A stretch of 47,133 nt of DNA from Candidatus Uhrbacteria bacterium (GTDB lineage: Bacteria > Patescibacteriota > Patescibacteriia > UBA9934): contig CAINGB010000010.1 in NCBI GenBank assembly GCA_903848275.1, positions 1 through 47,133 on the forward strand. Direction: 5' to 3'. The notes beneath the pieces are model-generated. The model saw only the letters and a list, made by a program, of their open reading frames with translations, ran no database searches and was not told where the DNA came from. The position numbers were made by a program, and so were the translations under genes. The first letter of the stretch is position 1. Each line of letters opens with the position of its first letter. Of the stretch, positions 28,778-37,356 are shown piece by piece.

Positions 28778-29235
28778 TAATCTTCTTTCATACGTTGACG
28801 AATCTCGCGGTCGAGGTCCTTTGCCTTGATGGAATCACGCTTTTCGTAAGCGTGTTTCCCGCGGGCGAGGGCGAACTCGAGCTTCACAAGATTCCCTTTA
28901 GTATATACCGAAACAGGCACAATAGTCAACCTTTCTGCCTCATTTTTACCGCGAAGTTTATTGATTTCTTTGCGGTTTACTAGCACCTTCCGGTCCTGCG
29001 TCGGACTGTAGCCAAGTTGGACGCCAGCCGCGGCATACGGCCCAATGTGCATGCCATGAATAATCAGCTCGCCACCTTTACGGCTGTTCTTCACGTCGAG
29101 GAACGCGCCCTTCAGGTTGACGTGACCCATTTTAGCCGCCTTCACTTCGGCTCCCGTCAACACTAAACCACCCTCGAATTTATCGAGTAAGGTGAAGTCG
29201 TAGAGCGCTCGGGCATTTTTAGCGAGTTGTGGCAT
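28777..29235 (-). CDS. smpB: SsrA-binding protein SmpB
   Basis: NARALYDFTLLDKFEGGLVLTGAEVKAAKMGHVNLKGAFLDV...GKHAYEKRDSIKAKDLDREIRQRMK. Confidence 0.97.
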   Translation of the reverse strand: MPQLAKNARALYDFTLLDKFEGGLVLTGAEVKAAKMGHVNLKGAFLDVKNSRKGGELIIHGMHIGPYAAAGVQLGYSPTQDRKVLVNRKEINKLRGKNEAERLTIVPVSVYTKGNLVKLEFALARGKHAYEKRDSIKAKDLDREIRQRMKED

Positions 29236-29266
29236 AGGTCTTTTGTTGTGCTATACTAGCAGCAAT

Positions 29267-30325
29267 ATGGCAGCTCGAAAAGAGATGAAAATAATCACTA
29301 TCTCAACCGGTACCTTGCTGCGGGCAGTTCTCATCGTTCTCGCCCTCGGCGTGCTCTACTTAATTCGCGACATCGTCGGCCTCTTTTTGGTGGCCGTCCT
29401 CATCTCCGTGCTCATCGATCCGTTAGCTGACAAACTGCAACGCGTCGGCCTGCCTCGTGGTTTCGCCGTGGCTCTCATTTACTTGGTCGGTATCGCTGCC
29501 TTGGTGGGCATTCTCATTCTCATGGTGCCACCGCTCATCAGCGAATTCAGTCAGCTCATGGTCACCTTCGCCCCCTTGCTCGAGCATTCACCATTTGCTG
29601 GCATCGATAAGATTTTTACCAGCAGCTCCTTCTCGCAGGGCTTCGGGACCATTGCCAGCACCATTCAACAAGCCGGTCTGCTTCGCTCCATCCCGCAACT
29701 CGCCGGCCTCGCCACCGGTGCCTTTGGTGGCATTCTCGGTATCTTCGTCATTCTCGTGCTCGCTTACTACATGGTGGCCCAGGAGAACATCCTCCGTCGC
29801 GGCATTGCCCAGCTTGCCCCCGCCGAGTATCAACCCTTTGTCAGCCAACTCTTCAATAAACTACGCGATAAGTTGGGCTACTGGCTCCGTGGTCAACTGC
29901 TCATCATGTTCGTTATTGGTCTCCTCGACTTTATCGCCCTCTCCGTTCTCGGCATTCCTTACGCTCTCGTCCTGGCCCTCTTTGCCGCCTTGGTGGAAGT
30001 CGTCCCATTCATTGGGCCTAACGTTTCCGTTCTCCCGGCCATCGTCATCGCCTTCTCAGTTTCCCCGGTTCACGCCATTCTTGTTACCGCCGCCTACTTT
30101 GTCATTCAGCAAATTGAAAGCAACTTCCTAGCCCCAAAAATCATGCAAAAAGCCACCGGTCTCAATCCTATCGTCGTCATCCTGGCTATCCTGATTGGTT
30201 TCGAGCTGGGTGGCACGCTTGGCTTGCAGGGGAGCTTCATTGGTGCTTTACTCGCCATTCCAGTCGCGATGATCTGTTCGGTCTTTATTAACGAAGTCTT
30301 CCGTAATCCGTCAGTAAACGAATAA
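29267..30325 (+). CDS. AI-2E family transporter (start may be 29285)
   Basis: Polytopic; IRDIVGLFLVAVLISVLIDPLADKL, LGIPYALVLALFAALVEVVPFIGP. Confidence 0.9.
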   Translation: MAARKEMKIITISTGTLLRAVLIVLALGVLYLIRDIVGLFLVAVLISVLIDPLADKLQRVGLPRGFAVALIYLVGIAALVGILILMVPPLISEFSQLMVTFAPLLEHSPFAGIDKIFTSSSFSQGFGTIASTIQQAGLLRSIPQLAGLATGAFGGILGIFVILVLAYYMVAQENILRRGIAQLAPAEYQPFVSQLFNKLRDKLGYWLRGQLLIMFVIGLLDFIALSVLGIPYALVLALFAALVEVVPFIGPNVSVLPAIVIAFSVSPVHAILVTAAYFVIQQIESNFLAPKIMQKATGLNPIVVILAILIGFELGGTLGLQGSFIGALLAIPVAMICSVFINEVFRNPSVNE

Positions 30326-30326
30326 T

Positions 30327-30725
30327 ATGGATTCATCCTATCCTCACAGCCATCGCAGTTGGTTTCCCTTTATTCTCATGGGCTTGTCCTTAGCCTTGCT
30401 GGCAATTATCTTTGTCGTCCGCAGTAATAACGACCAAGCTGCCAAACTCAAGGCCGTCACGGACGCAGAATCACAGGCCGCCGCTAACGTACCAACTAAC
30501 GCTGAGTACGAAGCCGGTGTAAAAGCCGTTCTCGCCACTTACGACACCGACCAGAACGCTAGCGCCGCTTATACCTCGCTCATCGCTATGACTGTGCCAC
30601 AGGTCAGCTATCAAGCTGGCCACCTCGATCTCGTTATTGCTTTTGCGCAATTGCAGTCTGGCGACGCTCCAGCAGGGAAGACGCATCTCAACCTGGCTCG
30701 CTCTACTTACGCCTGGCTAAAATAA
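30327..30725 (+). CDS. Membrane-anchored hypothetical protein
   Basis: N-terminal TM FILMGLSLALLAIIFVV; in the operon after the AI-2E gene. Confidence 0.7.
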   Translation: MDSSYPHSHRSWFPFILMGLSLALLAIIFVVRSNNDQAAKLKAVTDAESQAAANVPTNAEYEAGVKAVLATYDTDQNASAAYTSLIAMTVPQVSYQAGHLDLVIAFAQLQSGDAPAGKTHLNLARSTYAWLK

Positions 30726-30731
30726 TCGTTT

Positions 30732-31502
30732 GTGATTCTTCTCCATCGTCTAACTCCTTTTGCTCTTGCTAGCGTGTTAGCCGCTGGTTTTGCTACGCTT
30801 ATTTTAGCTCCTCGTTCACTTCTCGTTGCCGTCCTTTTGCTCTTCGTTATCGCCCCGTTACTCCTAGCGCGTCTCCTTTTGTGGGACTTCAAACGCCCGG
30901 CTTTCTGGGTTTTCTTGGGCGTCCCGATGTTCATGGTCGCTTCGGCTTTCCTCTTCTTCCTCTTCTTGGAGTCCGACGCCGGTAAGTGGCTACTCGCTCT
31001 CAGCGTTGTTGTCTCGGTCGGTCTGTACGCCGAAAATCTCTTCACTTTCTATCATTTACCGAGCGCCTACCAGGCCTATTCCTTGGAATATCTATCTTTG
31101 GTCATTGCTATCGCTAGCGGCTTCTTCTTTACCGCCGGTGCCAACGGTGCGCACCTCTTCTTGCCGGACTATGTGCCACTCTGGATGCCGACGATTATTG
31201 TTTTCATCGCCACGTTCTTATCCACGCTGGCTATGTTCTGGGTGAGTAAAGTTGGTTTTGAAACTGGTCGACGTTATGCCTTTGGTGGCGCCTTACTCAT
31301 GACAGAACTCTTCGTCGCCCTCAGCTTTTTACCGACCAGCTTCGTTACCAACGCGGGAGCTTACGCTATCTTCCTTTACGTTTACTTGGGTCTCATGCGC
31401 GCGCACGTGCTCGAGAAACTCTCCAAACAAGTCGTCCGTCGCTACGCGCTGACCGCCGCCCTGCTCCTCGCTATAATTTTCCTTAGCGCCAAGTGGTTAT
31501 GA
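30732..31502 (+). CDS. Polytopic membrane protein, hypothetical (GTG start)
   Basis: 256 aa, multiple hydrophobic segments; TGA stop overlaps the next ATG (ATGA). Confidence 0.75.
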   Translation: MILLHRLTPFALASVLAAGFATLILAPRSLLVAVLLLFVIAPLLLARLLLWDFKRPAFWVFLGVPMFMVASAFLFFLFLESDAGKWLLALSVVVSVGLYAENLFTFYHLPSAYQAYSLEYLSLVIAIASGFFFTAGANGAHLFLPDYVPLWMPTIIVFIATFLSTLAMFWVSKVGFETGRRYAFGGALLMTELFVALSFLPTSFVTNAGAYAIFLYVYLGLMRAHVLEKLSKQVVRRYALTAALLLAIIFLSAKWL

Positions 31503-32608
31503 TCTCTCGTACTCATCGCTTATTTGTCCTCGGCCTCACTGTCGCCCTATTTGCTGGCGCTTCGGCTGGCCTGGTGGCCACGGTTTTACTTAATTCCAGT
31601 CTCGACGACTACGCTGCTAGTCTCTTTCAAGGCCGGTCACCCAGTGGCCCAACTACGCCACGAGTCAATTTGACTAGCGAGGACAGTGCTCGCGCCGCAG
31701 TTCGGGCTGTCGCCGCTGACAGCGTCGTGCTAATCACCAAGGCCAGCCTTGATACTCGTCAGCCGAGTGCTCTTATTAACAGCAGTGTAGCCCTAGGTTA
31801 CGGTGTTGTGGTTAGTACTGACGGCTGGGTTTTGCTACGCGGCACCACCCTTGCGGACGTCAAAAAAACCTTGCCAAGCGTCGACCTCTGGATCGCTGGC
31901 GTTCGTTATACCCCCACCCAAATTGTGGCAGATACTTTAACCGACGCTGTGCTACTAAAAGTAGACGCTAGCAAGTTGGTTCCAGTCGCTTTTGCCGCGA
32001 GTGAGAGCACGGTTGCCGGAACCGCAGTTTGGGGCGCCACGAACGCTAATGCTTTACTAACTACCACGGTCACTAATACCCGTCACAGCACCGGCCTGGT
32101 AGGGAAGGCGGAGGCATTTGTTTACGACTGGCAACTTGCCGCCACGGAGACCATGTCGCTGCCAGTCTTTGACGGCCACGGCAGTTTGCTGGCACTCACG
32201 AACGGGGACACCGCCTTGCCGCTATTTGCGGTCGAAACTTTTGTGCGTAACACCATTCGGAGCGGCCAGCCAGACCACGCCGGTTTTGGTGCTTACGTCC
32301 TGGACCTCGAGTCAGCCCTGAACCTCGACCCCGCCCTGCGCCAGGGTCAAACGCACGGCGCGCTCATTATCGCTCCAACAATTACTACCTCGGCCATTGC
32401 TAAATCCTCACCAGTTAGCTTGGCTGGCTTAGCAGTGGGGGACATCGTGACCGAAGTCGACGCTAGTCAGGTGGATCACACTCATACTTTAGCCGAGCTC
32501 CTCGCCCTTTATCTCCCGGGCGAAACCGTCAGTATCACCTACGTTCATAACGGCACTACGCAGACCACCACCGTCACCTTAGTCGACGCCGCCAGTTTGC
32601 TATATTAA
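31499..32608 (+). CDS. HtrA/trypsin-like fold protein with PDZ domain, apparently lacking catalytic residues
   Basis: SVALGYGVVVSTDGWVLL, DTLTDAVLLKVD, C-terminal PDZ-like LAGLAVGDIVTEVDASQVDHTHTLAELLALYLPGETVSITYVHNG. Confidence 0.75.
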   Translation: MISRTHRLFVLGLTVALFAGASAGLVATVLLNSSLDDYAASLFQGRSPSGPTTPRVNLTSEDSARAAVRAVAADSVVLITKASLDTRQPSALINSSVALGYGVVVSTDGWVLLRGTTLADVKKTLPSVDLWIAGVRYTPTQIVADTLTDAVLLKVDASKLVPVAFAASESTVAGTAVWGATNANALLTTTVTNTRHSTGLVGKAEAFVYDWQLAATETMSLPVFDGHGSLLALTNGDTALPLFAVETFVRNTIRSGQPDHAGFGAYVLDLESALNLDPALRQGQTHGALIIAPTITTSAIAKSSPVSLAGLAVGDIVTEVDASQVDHTHTLAELLALYLPGETVSITYVHNGTTQTTTVTLVDAASLLY

Positions 32609-32612
32609 TTAT

Positions 32613-33266
32613 ATGAGCACCTCTTCCTCATCTTTTTACCCCTTGCTTCGCAACTGGCGCACGCTCGCCTTTGCTGGTGCTTTTGGCTTGGTGGTGGCCA
32701 TCCTGGTCTCCTTCATTCAGCCGCTTGAATATTCCTCCACCACCCGTCTGCTCATCACTCAGGAACTCGGAGCGGTCGACGCCTACACCGCTAGCCGCAG
32801 CGCGGAGAGCATCGCCGACTCACTCGTCCAGGTGGCCTACACCTCCACCTTCTACGACAAAGTCATGGCCTCGGGGTATCCTGTTGACGAAAGCTATTTC
32901 TCCAAGGACGACATTACCAGACGTAAACAATGGACTGACGCCGTATCCGTCAGCGTTTCTCGGACTAGTGGTTTATTGACTGTCGTGGCCTATCACCCGG
33001 ACGTCACCCAAGCAGAAAACCTGGCCCGCGCCGTGGCTTATGTCCTCAGCACGCAAGGCTGGACGTACACTTCCGGCGGCAACATCGCCGTGCAAATCGT
33101 CGACGATCCACTCGATTCCCGCTATCCCGTCCGCCCCAACCTCCCAGTTAACGGCCTTTCTGGCCTAGTTCTGGGCCTCTTGGCCGGTGCTGGTTACACC
33201 CTCCTGCAAACCGAACGCCTCCGTCGCCGTCACCAAGTTTTCCATACGGACGATAATTCTGGCTAA
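32613..33266 (+). CDS. Wzz/chain-length-determinant-like membrane protein
   Basis: Two terminal TM segments; N-terminal FIQPLEYSSTTRLLITQE; C-terminal DDPLDSRYPVRPNLPVNGLSGLVLGLLAGAGYTLL. Confidence 0.8.
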   Translation: MSTSSSSFYPLLRNWRTLAFAGAFGLVVAILVSFIQPLEYSSTTRLLITQELGAVDAYTASRSAESIADSLVQVAYTSTFYDKVMASGYPVDESYFSKDDITRRKQWTDAVSVSVSRTSGLLTVVAYHPDVTQAENLARAVAYVLSTQGWTYTSGGNIAVQIVDDPLDSRYPVRPNLPVNGLSGLVLGLLAGAGYTLLQTERLRRRHQVFHTDDNSG

Positions 33267-33278
33267 CTTTTTACGCTA

Positions 33279-33640
33279 GCCTGAGCCCTTTAATGAGTGA
33301 GCGACTAATAAACTTTTTAGCAGCTGAAAGGCCAAGTAGCGAGGGGCAGGCCAAAGTCTTTTAGTCGGGTGACGCGAGCCAGGTCCCCTGCCGGGCGCGC
33401 AACGCAGTGAGCACCTGGGAGGGTGGCCAAGCGGCAGGACCCGACGAACTTCGTTACCCCGAGCCTTGGCCGAAGCAGCTATTGACCTCTTCTTTAACCA
33501 TGGTAAGCTGCCACTGTCGTCAACAAATCGATCCCTTACTGGGACCCACTGGAACGGTTCTGCTGCCTCCTCCTCAGCGCAACTCGTCACCTATGGGTCT
33601 TAGCGAGAGATCGATTTTTCTTTATTTTTACTGCCATTTT
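33279..33640 (+). ncRNA. Structured intergenic region beginning with an R1-like repeat
   Basis: gcctgagccctttaatgagtgagcgact start; nested complementarity gtcgggt...acccgac and ccaggt...cacctgg; aaatcgatc...gatcgattttt near the end. Confidence 0.3.
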
Positions 33641-33662
33641 TGCATTTTTAGGCCTTTTACCC

Positions 33663-33691
33663 TTGACACCTTGCCGTATTTTTGCTATATT
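33663..33691 (+). promoter_or_regulatory. Sigma70-type promoter upstream of 33828
   Basis: TTGACA-N17-TATATT. Confidence 0.7.
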
Positions 33692-33827
33692 TCTCGGTTC
33701 ATTGAAAACTCTGTCTAGTCTGGTTTCTGGCTTTGGCCGGGGCAATCCTCAAGTTTGACGTCGCCTTGACGCCGGTCTCGAGGATTTCCCCTCGCCATTT
33801 CCCCAAACCTGCAGACTGGAGTTTTCA

Positions 33828-34871
33828 ATGATCACCCTCATCGCCCTGACCCTCGCCTTCGCCAACCCCACTGCGGCTGGTGAAGCGCCGCCCACCGACA
33901 CCTGCCCCGAGGAGCTCAACGCCGCCAACAAGCGGAACGGCGAGCTCACCACGCGGCTGGAGGAGTGCGAGCAGAAGCTGGAGGCAGCCAAGGCCACGAC
34001 CCCCAAGACGGCTCCGGCCGTTCGGGTCGCGCCCAAGGCCAAGCCCCAGCCCGCTCCCGCACCCGCCGCCGACGACACCAACCCCCCGCCCACGGACCTC
34101 CGTCCCGGCGACGACGAGGACGCGGAAGACGAGGAGATCGACCATCTCTTCGACAGTCCGCCGCCAGTCGCCGCCCCCAACAACTACGTCCTCGTCGCTC
34201 CCAACCCCGGCCCGCTGGTCATGCAAGTGGCCATCGACTTCCCGCAGGAGCGGCGAACCCGTGCCCCGAAGGTCTGTCATCAGCCCAAGGACACGGACGA
34301 GGACGAGGTCCCCGAGAACTCCACGCCTGCGCCGGTTTCGACTGGCAATGCGCGTGCCGAGTTCCTGGTTGGAGTGATGGGTGGAGTCAGCTACGCCGGT
34401 GAGTCCATCAAGTCCGCCGATCACACGGTCGTCGGCGGTGGACTCGAGGTGCCTCTCAGTGCATCGGCCGGCTTCCTCCTCACGGAGAAGAACGGTCTGG
34501 TCATCGGGGGTCTCCTGCACGGTGGAGCTGAGCCGGTGTCGCAAGGCAGCAACGCCGGGTTCGACTTCCTGCTCGGTGGCAGCCTCGGCTGGGCGCAGGT
34601 GATGGTGGGCTTCGGCCCGTCCTTCACCGCCTACCAGTCGTGGGACGGTCAGATGGGGGCCTCGCTGGAAGGCGGGGAAGCCAAGCTGATCGGCCTCGTG
34701 CCACTCGGAGATGCGCGCTTCGGTGCGGACATCTTCCTGGCCGCTGGGGCCAAGGGCGGTGCGCTCATGACAAGCGACTCTGCGCAGCTCGGCTGGGGCG
34801 TCCATCCCTCGCTCGAGGGTGGGGTCACCATCCACTTTGCCACCAAGCGCGTGACCGAGTCTGAGGAGTAG
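33828..34871 (+). CDS. Secreted protein with coiled coil, Pro-rich linker and C-terminal beta-barrel-like region
   Basis: Signal MITLIALTLAFANPTAAG; C-terminal alternating strands AEFLVGVMGGVSYAG...GLVIGGLLHGG...FLLGGSLGWAQVMVGFGPSF. Confidence 0.65.
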   Translation: MITLIALTLAFANPTAAGEAPPTDTCPEELNAANKRNGELTTRLEECEQKLEAAKATTPKTAPAVRVAPKAKPQPAPAPAADDTNPPPTDLRPGDDEDAEDEEIDHLFDSPPPVAAPNNYVLVAPNPGPLVMQVAIDFPQERRTRAPKVCHQPKDTDEDEVPENSTPAPVSTGNARAEFLVGVMGGVSYAGESIKSADHTVVGGGLEVPLSASAGFLLTEKNGLVIGGLLHGGAEPVSQGSNAGFDFLLGGSLGWAQVMVGFGPSFTAYQSWDGQMGASLEGGEAKLIGLVPLGDARFGADIFLAAGAKGGALMTSDSAQLGWGVHPSLEGGVTIHFATKRVTESEE

Positions 34872-34886
34872 TCCTCGCGGTCTCTC

Positions 34887-34925
34887 GGGAGTCCGGCGGC
34901 AGTAGCAATACTGTCGCCGGCTCCC
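34887..34925 (+). promoter_or_regulatory. GCAA-tetraloop hairpin, cassette copy 1 (terminator or leader element)
   Basis: gggagtccggcggcagta-GCAA-tactgtcgccggctccc. Confidence 0.6.
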
Positions 34926-34930
34926 ACCCC

Positions 34931-35080
34931 TCTCAACTCTGTCTACACAAACGCCGTTTTCCTAAACGACTTTTCTGTAGCCATGGTTCCTCTAAAGAAC
35001 CTACGGCGAACGTCAATTTCGGCGTCCCCCTCTCAACCCTCGCCCATCCGGGCACCAGTCAACAACACAGGAGCAAGAAA
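34931..35080 (+). repeat. Leader cassette repeat copy 1
   Basis: tctcaactctgtctacacaaacgccgttttcctaaacgac...cgggcaccagtcaacaacacaggag; near-identical to 35772-35918. Confidence 0.9.
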
Positions 35081-35083
35081 ACA

Positions 35084-35701
35084 ATGCGCAACAACATCAA
35101 CCCCCTGGCTTCGGCCTTCCTCGGTCTCTTCCTCACGACCAGCCCCGTGATGGTGGTTTCCACCCTCACCGGCTGCAGCGAGCAGCGAGACGCCGCGACC
35201 GACGTCCCCATCGTGTCCGGCGCGGACAACGGCGTGAATGTCAGCAGCTTCACCGAGGAGAACTGCTTCCAGGACATGGAGCCCCTCGGCTACGCCTCCA
35301 CCATCGGCATGCCGACGACCATGTTCCACTACGCCGAGGCCGACGCCTGCTACGCCGGCCTCAACTCCAAGGGCGAGTCGGACGACTTGAACCGTCCCGG
35401 CAACCTCTGCGCCGAGGTCGAAGGCGTCAAGATCGCGGAGACCGGCGTCACCTACGTGCTGACCGAGCTCGATCCAGGCGTGGACCTCTCCGACTCCTGG
35501 TACCAGGGCAACTGGTACAACCAGGCGGACAAGACCTGCGACCCGAGCGACAAGGGCAGCTCGTGCTGGGCCACCACCCAGAACTGCCAGCCGTCGAAGT
35601 GGATCAGCACCTACCTCGACACCGAGGGCGTGCTGCAGGCCAACTTCAGCGCGCTGTCCACGCAGGACGGGCTGATCGGCAAGGGCGACTTGGCCAACTA
35701 G
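35084..35701 (+). CDS. Predicted lipoprotein, hypothetical
   Basis: Signal with lipobox LTGC; ATG after acaggagcaagaaaaca. Confidence 0.75.
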   Translation: MRNNINPLASAFLGLFLTTSPVMVVSTLTGCSEQRDAATDVPIVSGADNGVNVSSFTEENCFQDMEPLGYASTIGMPTTMFHYAEADACYAGLNSKGESDDLNRPGNLCAEVEGVKIAETGVTYVLTELDPGVDLSDSWYQGNWYNQADKTCDPSDKGSSCWATTQNCQPSKWISTYLDTEGVLQANFSALSTQDGLIGKGDLAN

Positions 35702-35723
35702 GGGATTAGCCACCCCTCTCGGT

Positions 35724-35759
35724 GGGAGTCGGCGGACGCGCAAGCGTTCGTCGGCTCCC
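35724..35759 (+). promoter_or_regulatory. GCAA-tetraloop hairpin, cassette copy 2
   Basis: gggagtcggcggacgc-GCAA-gcgttcgtcggctccc. Confidence 0.6.
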
Positions 35760-35771
35760 AACCCGACCCTC

Positions 35772-35918
35772 TCTCAACTCTGTCTACACAAACGCCGTTT
35801 TGCTAAACGACCTTTCTGTAGCCATGGTTCCTCCAAAGAACCTACGGCGAACGTCACTTCCGGCGTCCCCTCACAACCCTCGCCCATCCGGGCACCAGTC
35901 AACAGCACAAGGAGTATC
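35772..35918 (+). repeat. Leader cassette repeat copy 2
   Basis: tctcaactctgtctacacaaacgccgttttgctaaacgac...cgggcaccagtcaacagcacaaggag. Confidence 0.9.
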
Positions 35919-35921
35919 AAA

Positions 35922-37058
35922 ATGCACAACATCCCTTACCTCGCGGTTTCCGCGATCATCGCCCTCGCCACGTTCACCGGCTGCACGTACGACAAGTCGA
36001 ACACCACGATCACCGAGATCGCGGACACCGGCAGCGCCACGACCAACGTCCCGCTGACGACCGACAACTCGGACGGCACGGACACGGACACGGACACCGG
36101 CGACACCGACACCACGACCACCACGGACTGGTACTCGGATCTCGACGGCGACGGCCAGGGCAGCATCACCTCGCACATCACCGGCAACAAGCCGAGCGAG
36201 TCGAGCGGCAACTGGATCAGCGTCGGCGGCGACTGCGACGACAGCGACCCGGAGACCTTCCTCGGCGCCGCCCCGCTCGACAACCCGGCGCTCTGCCTGC
36301 AGGACGACGACGGTGACGACTACGGCGCCAAGTCCCCGGACGTCTCGGGCGTGGTCAACGGCACGGACTGCAACGACGCGAATGCTGGCACCCACCCCGG
36401 GGCGGCGGACACGGCGGGCGACGGCGTGGACCAGAACTGCGATGGTGCGGACACGGCGGCCTCGGCCTCCTATACGTACTACCAGGACAGCGACATCGAC
36501 GGCTATGGTGCGCTGGCCAACTGGACGACGACGGCTTCGGCCACCGCGCCCACGGGCTACGTGACCAACTCGACGGACTGCCTCGACACGGACGCGACGG
36601 TTCACCCCGGCGCGACCGAGATCGTGGGCAACGGCAAGGACGACGACTGCAACACAGCCACGTCCGACACCGCGTCGAGCTCGAGCACGGCCCACACGCT
36701 CTGCTTCAAGGGCGTGGACGCCAACGTCGGCACGGTCGAGGTGTTCGTCATGGGCAACTCGTTCGTGGACGCCACCTACTGGCCGGCGGGGGATTGGTCA
36801 ACGCTCTCGACCGCTTCCACCAACCAGTTCGTCACTGTCACCGGCACCACCGAGGTGTGCGGCACCTGGACCAGCTCCGGGTTGAGCCACGGCGCCACGT
36901 TCAAGCAGAACGGCTACGGTCCGTACAGCGGAGCTCTCCGTTGGGTCGTCCAGGCCGCGAGCTCGCCGGTGGATGTCGTGACCCTCACCAAGTTCGATGG
37001 TGTCGCGCCCATGAGCCCGATCCTCTCGGGCAACGACGAGGTGCACACCGTGCCCTAG
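35922..37058 (+). CDS. Predicted lipoprotein with MopE-type metal-binding repeats
   Basis: Lipobox FTGC; DGDGQG, GGDCDDSDPETFLGA, GTDCNDANAGTHPGAADTAGDGVDQNCDG. Confidence 0.8.
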   Translation: MHNIPYLAVSAIIALATFTGCTYDKSNTTITEIADTGSATTNVPLTTDNSDGTDTDTDTGDTDTTTTTDWYSDLDGDGQGSITSHITGNKPSESSGNWISVGGDCDDSDPETFLGAAPLDNPALCLQDDDGDDYGAKSPDVSGVVNGTDCNDANAGTHPGAADTAGDGVDQNCDGADTAASASYTYYQDSDIDGYGALANWTTTASATAPTGYVTNSTDCLDTDATVHPGATEIVGNGKDDDCNTATSDTASSSSTAHTLCFKGVDANVGTVEVFVMGNSFVDATYWPAGDWSTLSTASTNQFVTVTGTTEVCGTWTSSGLSHGATFKQNGYGPYSGALRWVVQAASSPVDVVTLTKFDGVAPMSPILSGNDEVHTVP

Positions 37059-37149
37059 CCCTTCTCCCGGGCCATGCGGAACGGGGATCGGAGCTACGAA
37101 GCTCCGGTCCCCCGACCTCCCAAGTTCTTTGCTACTAACGATTACAAGA

Positions 37150-37220
37150 AGAGACTCTATAACTGAGTAACATTGCTCCGAGCATGTTATTCAACCGTGG
37201 AGTCTCTTTTGTATTTTCAT
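37150..37220 (+). terminator. Terminator with nested two-part stem
   Basis: aagagactc ... gtaacat/atgttat ... gagtctctt followed by ttgtatttt. Confidence 0.65.
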
Positions 37221-37356
37221 TTTCTCTACCCCGCCACCCCGCTACGCTCCCACCCCGCCTTTACAATTTAGCTATATTCCGCTACGGTTAGCCAGCTACT
37301 AGCCCTTTAACAGTCAACAACCAAACTGTCAGCCAAGCGCTGATACGGAGCACCCC

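Noticed and set aside
33279-33640. RNase P or SRP RNA
   Set aside because: Conserved landmarks (GAGGAAAGUCCGGGC, ACAGAA..GCUUA, GGUCAGG..GGAAGCAGC) are absent on both strands.
33825-34835. 336-aa antisense ORF opposite the beta-barrel-like gene
   Set aside because: Shadow ORF due to high GC; no plausible start region or motif. The sense gene has a promoter and signal peptide.
35871-36695. 274-aa antisense ORF opposite the 35922 lipoprotein
   Set aside because: Arg/Val-rich shadow ORF; the sense strand has the leader cassette, SD, lipobox and DCDD repeats.
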